DNA of 64,000 nucleotides from Bog-756 sp963756515 (GTDB taxonomy: Bacteria > Actinomycetota > Acidimicrobiia > Acidimicrobiales > RAAP-2): NCBI GenBank assembly GCA_963756515.1, contig CAVWNV010000005.1:124001-188000 (forward strand), in the 5' to 3' direction. Of this stretch, positions 25,289 through 32,763 are shown piece after piece (position 1 is the stretch's first letter; each line of letters opens with the position of its first letter). The notes under the pieces are model-generated. The model was not told where the DNA came from. It did not search any database and saw nothing but the letters and a program-made list of their open reading frames with translations. Position numbers and translations under genes: made by a program.

Positions 25289-26296
25289 ATGACAGACTCC
25301 ACGGCCTCCGGTAGCAAACCTCCCCGGGACGGGCCCGGCACCACCAAGACCGTGCCCGTCCGCCACCCCGGTCGGTGGGTGGCCAGCGCCGTCATCCTCG
25401 TGCTGGTGGCCATGTTGGTCAACACCCTCTTCTTCTCCAACGTCGTCCGCGGTGGAGTCCGGGAGGGCCGGTTCCAGTGGCCGATCGTCTGGAAGTACCT
25501 CTTCGTCACGCCGGTGCTGAAGGGCATCGTCATCACCCTCGAGCTCACGGTGATCGCCATGGTGGTCGGCGTGATCCTCGGCGTGCTGCTGGCCGTGATG
25601 AGACTCTCGCCCAGCCGGCTGCTGTCGGGGTCGGCCTGGATCTACATCTGGTTCTTCCGGGGCACACCGGTGCTCGTCCAGCTGACCTTCTGGTACGTCG
25701 GCATCACCTACCTGTATCCGAAGCTGACGTTCGGCGTCCCGTTCGGACCGGCCTTTTTCACCGTCAATGCCAACTCACTGGTCACCTCGTTCATCGCCGC
25801 CGCCCTCGGTCTCAGCCTCAACGAGGGGGCCTACATGGCCGAGATCGTGAGGGCCGGCATCATCTCGGTGGACGAGGGCCAGACCGAGGCAGCCAAGTCG
25901 CTGGGCATGACCAAGGTGCAGACCCTGCGTCGGATCGTGCTCCCCCAGGCCATGCGCATCATCATCCCGCCCACCGGCAACGAGACCATCTCCATGCTGA
26001 AGACCACCTCACTCGTGATCGTGATCGCCGGGTCCGACCTGTTCGCGGCCACGCAGAACATCTCCAACGCCAACTACCAGATCGTGCCGCTTCTACTGGT
26101 GGCCAGTCTCTGGTACCTGTTCTTCACCTCGGTGTTGACCATCGGGCAGTTCTACGTGGAGCGGTACTACGCCCGGGGCTCCAGCCGCACCCTGCCCCCC
26201 ACACCGCTCCAGCGGCTCCGCCAGGACCTGTTCCGCATCCGGCCCCAACCCCAGCCGGCCATGTCCGGCGCCCCGTGGGTGAGCCCCCATGACTGA
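25289..26296 (+). CDS. Polar amino-acid ABC importer, permease
   Basis: 335 aa. A cytosolic N-tail of about 28 residues, five or so transmembrane helices and the permease EAA motif region EGQTEAAKSLGMTKVQTLRRIVLPQAMRIIIPP, which contacts the ATPase. HisM/GlnP-type features are GIVITLELTVIAMVVGVILG and FFRGTPVLVQL. No second permease gene is present, so the channel is probably a homodimer. The C-terminal tail is Pro/Arg-rich and overlaps the ATPase gene start by eight bases. Confidence 0.93.
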   Translation: MTDSTASGSKPPRDGPGTTKTVPVRHPGRWVASAVILVLVAMLVNTLFFSNVVRGGVREGRFQWPIVWKYLFVTPVLKGIVITLELTVIAMVVGVILGVLLAVMRLSPSRLLSGSAWIYIWFFRGTPVLVQLTFWYVGITYLYPKLTFGVPFGPAFFTVNANSLVTSFIAAALGLSLNEGAYMAEIVRAGIISVDEGQTEAAKSLGMTKVQTLRRIVLPQAMRIIIPPTGNETISMLKTTSLVIVIAGSDLFAATQNISNANYQIVPLLLVASLWYLFFTSVLTIGQFYVERYYARGSSRTLPPTPLQRLRQDLFRIRPQPQPAMSGAPWVSPHD

Positions 26297-27065
26297 GCCG
26301 GGCACCACGCCCATGGTCGAGGCCCGCGACGTGCGCAAGTCCTACGGACGTCTCGAGGTGCTCAAGGGTATCGATCTGACCGTCCACCCGGGTGAGGTGC
26401 TCTGCCTGATCGGGCCCTCGGGATCGGGAAAGAGCACCTTCCTGCGGTGCATCAACCACCTCGAGAAGGTCGACGGGGGTGAACTCTCCGTGGACGGGGA
26501 GCTGGTCGGTTACCGGCGCATCGGTGACAGGCTCCACGAGCTGCGCGACCGCGAGGTGTGCAGCAAGAGAGCGGAGATAGGCATGGTCTTCCAGCGGTTC
26601 AACCTCTTCCCCCACATGAGCGTGTTGGACAACGTGATCTCGGGGCCGGTGCGGGTGAAGCGGGAGCCGTCCGCCCCGGCCAGACAACTGGCCGGGGAAC
26701 TCCTCGAGCGGGTGGGATTGGCGGACAAGATGACCGTGTACCCCAACCAGCTGTCCGGCGGTCAGCAGCAACGGGTGGCCATCGCCCGCGCCCTGGCCAT
26801 GGCGCCCAAGCTCATGCTCTTCGACGAGCCCACCTCGGCTCTCGACCCCGAGCTGGTGGGGGACGTGCTCGACGTGATGCGAGGCCTGGCCGCCGACGGC
26901 ATGACCATGATCGTCGTCACCCACGAAATGGGCTTCGCCCGCGAGGTCGGGGACGCCGTGGTGTTCATGGACGACGGCCTGGTGGTCGAGAGCGGGGATC
27001 CCAAGGTGGTGCTCACCTCGCCCCGGCACGAACGCACCAAGACATTCCTGTCCAAGGTGCTGTGA
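26289..27065 (+). CDS. Polar amino-acid ABC importer, ATPase
   Basis: 258 aa. Walker A GPSGSGKST at 42-50, Q-loop in MVFQRFNLFPHM, signature LSGGQQQR, Walker B LMLFDEPTSALDP and H-loop VVTHEMGFA: a complete GlnQ/HisP-type ATPase. It overlaps the permease by eight bases (ATGACTGA), indicating coupled translation. It ends the operon, with a palindromic hairpin 25 bases after the stop. Confidence 0.95.
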   Translation: MTEPGTTPMVEARDVRKSYGRLEVLKGIDLTVHPGEVLCLIGPSGSGKSTFLRCINHLEKVDGGELSVDGELVGYRRIGDRLHELRDREVCSKRAEIGMVFQRFNLFPHMSVLDNVISGPVRVKREPSAPARQLAGELLERVGLADKMTVYPNQLSGGQQQRVAIARALAMAPKLMLFDEPTSALDPELVGDVLDVMRGLAADGMTMIVVTHEMGFAREVGDAVVFMDDGLVVESGDPKVVLTSPRHERTKTFLSKVL

Positions 27066-27089
27066 CCACTCACTCATGTCGTCCGGGAC

Positions 27090-27105
27090 GTCCGGCCGGC
27101 CGGAC
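27090..27105. terminator. Palindromic hairpin between convergent genes
   Basis: GTCCGGCCGGCCGGAC is a perfect 16-bp palindrome (stem of six, CCGG loop). It lies between the ABC ATPase stop and the stop of the opposite-strand acetyltransferase, so it could end both transcripts. No T tract. Confidence 0.35.
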
Positions 27106-27708
27106 CTACCTCACCTGAGCGGACGGCTGGCGCCACATCGTTGTGACCGTGGGTCCGCCGGCCGGAAGATCGAACGCTCCGAACACTTCGAAACCCACCG
27201 ATGCATAGCGCTGAAGGTTGCCGGGATTGGTTGATTCGAGGTAGGCAGGCATGTCGACGGCGTCGAGACGGGCGAGATTGGCGGCCAGAAGCCCCATTCC
27301 CAACCCGGAGCCACGGTGGTGCGTGTGTGTTCCGAGCAGACTCAGGTAGTAGTGGTCCCGCGTGCGCGGGTGGGCGGCCTCGAAACAGTCGAACACCTCC
27401 ATGAGAAGGTTTGCTCGCTCCCCGAGCAGTTCTTCGAGCATCGGCCCGAGCCTGCGCTCGTCGGCCTCGTTCAGCTCGGGGTAGCCGGGCGGCACCCAAA
27501 CAGACACGGCCTCGTAACCGGGCGTCATCCACACCCATTGGTACTCGATCGCACTCCCCACGAGGAGTTGGAACCAGGCGAGATGCTGGGCCTTTCGATG
27601 GAGGGGATCGGAGAAGGCCCAGCTCCATACCGGATCCTCGAAGAACGCCTCGGCGAGCGTGCTCGCTACCCCCGAGATGTCCGCAGGACCCGCAACCCGA
27701 TCGTTCAC
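27106..27708 (-). CDS. GNAT-family N-acetyltransferase
   Basis: 200 aa. The acetyl-CoA-binding motif A is LLGTHTHHRGSGLGMGLLAANL (the QxxGxG/A position reads HRGSGLG), followed by VDMPAYLESTNPGNLQRYASVGFEVFGAF, the usual GNAT C-terminal half. Cosubstrate is acetyl-CoA; acceptor unknown. GTG 27708 is preceded by GGAGG at seven bases; the longer frame to 27990 runs across the neighbouring SRPBCC gene and is rejected. Confidence 0.87.
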   Translation of the reverse strand: MNDRVAGPADISGVASTLAEAFFEDPVWSWAFSDPLHRKAQHLAWFQLLVGSAIEYQWVWMTPGYEAVSVWVPPGYPELNEADERRLGPMLEELLGERANLLMEVFDCFEAAHPRTRDHYYLSLLGTHTHHRGSGLGMGLLAANLARLDAVDMPAYLESTNPGNLQRYASVGFEVFGAFDLPAGGPTVTTMWRQPSAQVR

Positions 27709-27794
27709 GCGTGTGCCTCCACAGCCGGCTTCAGGCCCGAGCCTAGGCACCCCGGCGACGGCGCCGGCGCCGGCCTCAGTCGGCGTCCGCGGGC

Positions 27795-28265
27795 TCAGGG
27801 TCGCGTGTCGGCCGATTCGGCTACAGCTTTGACGCGCTCGAGCGTGCTGAGCATGTCGCGACGGTTGCGACGCTCGCGCAGGAATCCTCCGAGTGGGCGC
27901 CAGAGCTTGATGGCGAAGCTGTCGCCGAGGTCGAACGATTCCGCGACGTCGGTTCCTCCACCATCCGTGGCGCGGAACTCGTAGCGCCATGTATTGACAG
28001 GCCGGTCACTCAGCAGGACGATGAACTCGAAGACCCGACCGGGCTGGCATTCGGTGATCTTGCATGTGGTCCAGTAGACAGGCCACTTCTCATTCCGCTT
28101 CACATGGCCCCGGTACCTGGCACCGACGGCCGGGCCGGTGGCACCGTCCATCCACTCCGCCTCGATCACCTCCGGGCTGTACTCCCCCATCTTGGTGATG
28201 TCGCTGATGAGTCCCCACACCTTTTCGGGTGATGCGTCGATATGGAGATTGACGGCGGCGCGCAT
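27795..28265 (-). CDS. SRPBCC/polyketide-cyclase-like protein
   Basis: 156 aa START-like fold. Strand 1 and first helix read RAAVNLHIDASPEKVWGLISDITKMGEYSPEVIEAEW; later strands have GARYRGHVKRN and PVYWTTCKITECQPGRVFEF. The family binds hydrophobic ligands or lipids in a cavity; no catalytic residues can be assigned. The C-terminal helix is basic. It follows a Liv-type binding-protein gene in the same direction (48 bases between). Confidence 0.8.
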   Translation of the reverse strand: MRAAVNLHIDASPEKVWGLISDITKMGEYSPEVIEAEWMDGATGPAVGARYRGHVKRNEKWPVYWTTCKITECQPGRVFEFIVLLSDRPVNTWRYEFRATDGGGTDVAESFDLGDSFAIKLWRPLGGFLRERRNRRDMLSTLERVKAVAESADTRP

Positions 28266-28313
28266 GCCATCAGAGGTTAGGTGACCGAGGACGGTGGCCG
28301 GAACGGTCCACCA

Positions 28314-29828
28314 TCAGCCGGTGGGCAGGGGTCTCCACGCCTGGACCTGGACCCAGCACGTCGCCGGGGGTGGCTTGCCGACACCTGACTTGCAGAGCGA
28401 CGACGGCGGAAAGTTGATGTGCAATTTGACCACCTGGTACTGGGTCGGGCCGTAGCGTTTGTCCGGGCCGTAGGTGAGGACCGGGGACCAGGCGCCCGGG
28501 AAGTCCTTGATCTTCGACATGGCGGTCACGAACGAACGACGGTTGAGATCCGGTCCGGCGGCCTCGGCCGCGGTCCAGAAGAGTCGGATGGCCTGACACC
28601 ATCCGACGACGGGCCCCTGTTCTTCGATGAAGTCGTTCATGTTCCCCGGCGGCACCTGTGGGTAGGCCTTGTGCCAGACCGTCCAGCAGGCGCGCACGCC
28701 GGGATCGTAGCCACCCTGGCTCTGGGGACGGTCGTCGTCGATCCCTCCCAACGTCTCGGTGGTCACGCCTTCCTGACCGTTGAGAGCGCCGGCATAGGGG
28801 ATGGGGATGAGCCCGAGTGAGGCCAGGATGCTCGACTCGTAGTCACTGAGCAGGAGCCGGGGGAAGTACTGCTGGGCCGTCTCGGCCTGGAGCACGGGAT
28901 AGAAGACGTTGAAGGGCATCAGGGGGATGATCGAGGTCACGCCGGCGCTGCGGAGTGCCTGGATGACAAGGGGTGCCTGGGTGCCGGTGGTGGCCGTGTC
29001 GTTGGGGTCGGCGTCGATGGTCTTCACGATCGGCGTGACGCCGGCCTTCTCGAGGTCGGGCAGCAGGTAGTCATCCAGCGCAGCCTGGTCCGAGGCCCGA
29101 TTGCCGGCGATGATCCCGACCTTGACATCGCCTCCGATGAGGTGGGAGCCCAGCCCCCAGTCGACTACGGCCTGGAGAATGGTCGACTGGTCGGGGCCGA
29201 TCCACCACAGGTACGGGGAGCCCTTGTTCGTCCAGTCGGTCACGGTGGTCCATGCGGCCAGAAAGGGGGTGTGTCCCTCCTGGGTGACGCACAGCTGGTT
29301 GTCACCGGTCCAGGCGCCGAGTCCGTCCAGCACGGCGAACACCGGCGGTGATCCTTCGGTCCAGGTCTTGCACAGGGCCCGCATCGCCGCCTCGTTGGTG
29401 GGGTCGAAGCTGGCGATGATGGGATCGATCTTCCGGCCGCGGATCCCTCCCGCGTCATTGATCTGCTTGACGAACAACTTGATGGCCTTGGTCTGCTCGC
29501 CGTACTCGGCATCCTCGGCGAAGCCCTCACGACCGGCCAACGAGCTGAGCGATACGACCGGGAACACGACCGTGATGCTCGATTTGGTCACCCCCCGGCT
29601 CGAGGTACTGGCCGTGCTCACCGATGATGGCGACCCACTGGGATCCGACCCGGCGGCGGCCGCGGTCGACGAGGTCGACGAAACAGCCCCTCCGCAGGCC
29701 GCCACGCCGACCAGAACCGCGCCCACCACGACCAAGGTCGGCAGCCGGTGGCGGCGCCGGATGCCAGGGGCAGGTGGCCCGATCGGTGTTCCCTGTTGTC
29801 TCCAGCGGTTCAGCCCGCCTGTCGGCAT
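28314..29828 (-). CDS. Liv-type ABC substrate-binding lipoprotein (orphan)
   Basis: 504 aa. N-tail with RRRHRLPTLVVVGAVLVGVAACGG: a lipobox (VAAC) about 45 residues in, then a Ser/Thr linker and a periplasmic type I fold (ITVVFPVVSLSSLAGREG, KLFVKQINDAGGIRGRKIDPI, KVGIIAGNRASDQAALDDYLLP). Liv-type proteins bind branched amino acids, amides or aromatic compounds. No LivH/M permease or ATPase gene is near, so it is an orphan or works with a distant transporter. ATG 29828 follows an eight-G run as Shine-Dalgarno-like sequence. Divergent from the GH78 gene, 103 bases apart. Confidence 0.82.
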   Translation of the reverse strand: MPTGGLNRWRQQGTPIGPPAPGIRRRHRLPTLVVVGAVLVGVAACGGAVSSTSSTAAAAGSDPSGSPSSVSTASTSSRGVTKSSITVVFPVVSLSSLAGREGFAEDAEYGEQTKAIKLFVKQINDAGGIRGRKIDPIIASFDPTNEAAMRALCKTWTEGSPPVFAVLDGLGAWTGDNQLCVTQEGHTPFLAAWTTVTDWTNKGSPYLWWIGPDQSTILQAVVDWGLGSHLIGGDVKVGIIAGNRASDQAALDDYLLPDLEKAGVTPIVKTIDADPNDTATTGTQAPLVIQALRSAGVTSIIPLMPFNVFYPVLQAETAQQYFPRLLLSDYESSILASLGLIPIPYAGALNGQEGVTTETLGGIDDDRPQSQGGYDPGVRACWTVWHKAYPQVPPGNMNDFIEEQGPVVGWCQAIRLFWTAAEAAGPDLNRRSFVTAMSKIKDFPGAWSPVLTYGPDKRYGPTQYQVVKLHINFPPSSLCKSGVGKPPPATCWVQVQAWRPLPTG

Positions 29829-29931
29829 CGTCCCCCCCCGTGGCGCCCACAAACCGTCGATGACACCGCCACCGACCCCCGTCCTGCGTCGGGGCCAACT
29901 GGGCACCAGGTGCTGCCGGTACTGTAGCGAA

Positions 29932-32763
29932 GTGGACGCTCCGCAGTTCGCCGCTTCGCACTCGGGGGCGTCGAGCCCTCGCCGGTACGGCCCCGCCGGT
30001 CTCCGGTGCAACTGGTTGTCCGACCCGTTGGCCCTCCGGGAGGGCCAGCCGTGGTTCAGCTGGTCGATGAGTGGAGCCACCGGAGCCGGGCGACAGCGCT
30101 CCTACCAGCTGCTGGTGGCCAGGGACGAGGTCACGCTGCGCCGTGACGAGGGAGACGCCTGGGACAGTGGCCGACGAGGCGGCGGGCCCTCCGGTGGAGT
30201 GCAGTACGAGGGGGTCCCGCTCGAGCCGATGGCCCGCTACTTCTGGAAGGTGCGGGTCTGGACCGACGCCGGTCCGTCGGCCTGGAGCGAGGTGGCCACC
30301 TTCGAGCTCGGCCTGGGCGGGACCGAGGCGTGGACGGCCTCGTGGATCTCGTGGGACGAGCACGCCGTGGCCTTCGAACCGGCCACGGAGGCCGGTCCGG
30401 TGGACCAGATCGGGTTGGGACTCAGCCCCGTCACCCATCTCCGCCACGAGTTCGACGTGGGAGACGATCTCGTCTTCGCCCGGCTCTACATCACCGCACG
30501 CGGTCTCTACGAAGCGCGACTGAACGGGAGCCGCGTGGGTGACCGGGTACTGACGCCGGGCTGGACGGACTACGCCATACGGATCCCATACCAGGCCTAC
30601 GACATCACGACCATGCTCGTTCCCGGCCCCAACGCCATCGGCGTCCTGCTCGGCGACGGATGGTACTGCGGGTACTTCGGCTCCGACCCCAAGCGGAGTG
30701 GCGCCCACTACGGTGACCGTCCCGAACTGCTCGCCGAGATCCGTCTCCACTATCGGGACGGAACGTGCCGATCGGTGGTCACCGATCCGAACTGGGAGGC
30801 CAACTGGGGGGCGATCCTGCATTCGGATCCCCTGATGGGGGAGCTCCGATGCTCGGGACTCGACCCTGTCGGCTGGGACCAGGCCGGATTCGACGCCCGG
30901 GCCTGGCACCGGGTGGCGGCCCGGTCACGGGACGGGACAGCCATCATCGCCGACCCCGGTCCGGCGGTGCGGGTCAACGGGGTGGTGGCACCGGTCGCAG
31001 TCGTACCCGTCGAAGGCGGACGGACGATCGTCGATTTCGGGCAGAACCTGACCGGTTGGATCCGTTTGTCCGTCGACGGCCGCGGTGGTGAGTCGATCCG
31101 GATGCGGCACGGTGAGATGCTCGATGGCGAGGGCCGCCTGTACGTCGACAACCTGCGGTCCGCCCGCCAGACCGACGAGCTGTGGACGTCCGGGGGCCCC
31201 GAGGAGTTCGAGCCCCACTTCACCTGGCACGGATTCCGGTACGTCGAGATCGACGGTTACCCGGGCCCGCTGGAGCCGGAGGCCATCTCCGCCCGGGTCG
31301 TCCACTCCGACCTCGCCACCACCGGCACCTTCGAGTGCAGCGATCCCGTTGTCAACCAGCTGGACGCCAACATCGACTGGAGCCTGCGAGGCAACTTCGT
31401 CGGCGTCCCCACCGACTGCCCACAACGCGACGAGCGGCTGGGCTGGTTGGGGGACGCACAGATCTTCGTCCGCACGTCAGCGTACTTCCGGGATGTGCTG
31501 GCGTTCTTCGACAAGTGGCTCGACGACGTCGTGGATGCCCAGATGCCGACTGGAGCGTTCAGCGATATCGCTCCCCGGTTGGGGCGGCAGTGGTGTGGGG
31601 CCCCAGGGTGGGGAGACGCCGGGGTCATCGTGCCGTGGACCCTGTACAAGATGTACGGAACGCTCCGGCCCGCCGCCCGCGGCTACGACGCCATGTCCCG
31701 GTGGATGGCCTTCCTGGCCGGCGGGAACCACGACCACCTCCGGACCGCGGAGCTGGGCAACGACTACGGCGACTGGCTGGCACCAGGGGACGACGAGACC
31801 CCGCACGAGCTGCTGGCCACGGCCTACTGGGCCCATGATGCAACCCTCATGGGTGAGCTGGCATCGGAGCTCGGCCGTGACGCCGACGCCGCCGACTACC
31901 GCCAGCTCGCCGAAGACATACGGCAGGCGTTCGGCCGAGCGTTCGTGGGCCCCGACGGCCGGATCGAGTCGGGCAGCCAAACTGCGTACGCATTGGCCCT
32001 GACCATGAACCTGCTGCCGGCCCATCTCCGGGCCCGGGCCGGCGACCACCTCGTCGACGCGATCAGTCTCCGACAGTGGCATCTGTCGACCGGATTCATC
32101 GGTGTCGGCTACCTGCTGCCGGCGCTGAGCGAACACGGGTACTCCGACGTCGCCTACCGCCTGCTCGGCCAGGACACCTGCCCGTCATGGCGCTATCCCA
32201 TCCACCACGGAGCCACGACGGTCTGGGAGCGCTGGGACGGATGGACGGAGGCCAACGGCTTCCAATCCCCGCACATGAACTCCTTCAACCACTACTCGCT
32301 CGGGTCGGTGGGTGAGTGGCTCTACCGATTCGTGGCCGGCATCGACCAGCCGCCGGACGGCGCCGGCTTCGAACGGGTCGAGCTGCGACCGCATCCCGAT
32401 GCCTCGATGGCCTGGGCACGCGCCTCGTTCCACTCGGTTCGGGGCGAGATCGTCAGTAGCTGGCAGCACCAGGGGGACAAGATCACCCTCGAGGTGGGGA
32501 TCCCGGCCGACACCACCGCCACCGTCCACCTGCCGAGCACGGATCCGGCCGGCGTGGTGGACAGCCTCGGAGGTGGACCCTCTTCGGTCCAAGAGTTCCG
32601 CGGCGCCCGCGGCATGGGCGAGGCGGTCTTCGCCGTGGGCCCCGGTGCGCACCGCTTCACCGCCGACTACCGGATCCCACACGGTGAGCCCGGTACGTCG
32701 GACCCCGGCGACGTGGACTCAGTCGTCGTGCAGCCGGACCGTGACCAGTCCGAAGGGTCGTAA
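29932..32763 (+). CDS. GH78 alpha-L-rhamnosidase
   Basis: 943 aa, no signal peptide, so cytosolic. Domains in order: Fn3-like N domain (QPWFSW to YFWKVRVWTDAG), Bac_rhamnosid_N beta domain (ARLYITARGLYEARLNGSRVGD to WYCGYFG), a beta-sandwich (FGQNLTGWIRLSVDG), the (alpha/alpha)6 catalytic barrel (from FVGVPTDCPQRDERLGW, with the acidic DER triad region) and a C-terminal beta domain. The late TTVWERWDGW carries a likely catalytic Glu. It hydrolyses terminal rhamnose from glycans or glycosides after import. Start GTG 29932 has no good Shine-Dalgarno. The 3' end overlaps the opposite-strand GH38 gene by 45 bases. Confidence 0.9.
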   Translation: MDAPQFAASHSGASSPRRYGPAGLRCNWLSDPLALREGQPWFSWSMSGATGAGRQRSYQLLVARDEVTLRRDEGDAWDSGRRGGGPSGGVQYEGVPLEPMARYFWKVRVWTDAGPSAWSEVATFELGLGGTEAWTASWISWDEHAVAFEPATEAGPVDQIGLGLSPVTHLRHEFDVGDDLVFARLYITARGLYEARLNGSRVGDRVLTPGWTDYAIRIPYQAYDITTMLVPGPNAIGVLLGDGWYCGYFGSDPKRSGAHYGDRPELLAEIRLHYRDGTCRSVVTDPNWEANWGAILHSDPLMGELRCSGLDPVGWDQAGFDARAWHRVAARSRDGTAIIADPGPAVRVNGVVAPVAVVPVEGGRTIVDFGQNLTGWIRLSVDGRGGESIRMRHGEMLDGEGRLYVDNLRSARQTDELWTSGGPEEFEPHFTWHGFRYVEIDGYPGPLEPEAISARVVHSDLATTGTFECSDPVVNQLDANIDWSLRGNFVGVPTDCPQRDERLGWLGDAQIFVRTSAYFRDVLAFFDKWLDDVVDAQMPTGAFSDIAPRLGRQWCGAPGWGDAGVIVPWTLYKMYGTLRPAARGYDAMSRWMAFLAGGNHDHLRTAELGNDYGDWLAPGDDETPHELLATAYWAHDATLMGELASELGRDADAADYRQLAEDIRQAFGRAFVGPDGRIESGSQTAYALALTMNLLPAHLRARAGDHLVDAISLRQWHLSTGFIGVGYLLPALSEHGYSDVAYRLLGQDTCPSWRYPIHHGATTVWERWDGWTEANGFQSPHMNSFNHYSLGSVGEWLYRFVAGIDQPPDGAGFERVELRPHPDASMAWARASFHSVRGEIVSSWQHQGDKITLEVGIPADTTATVHLPSTDPAGVVDSLGGGPSSVQEFRGARGMGEAVFAVGPGAHRFTADYRIPHGEPGTSDPGDVDSVVVQPDRDQSEGS

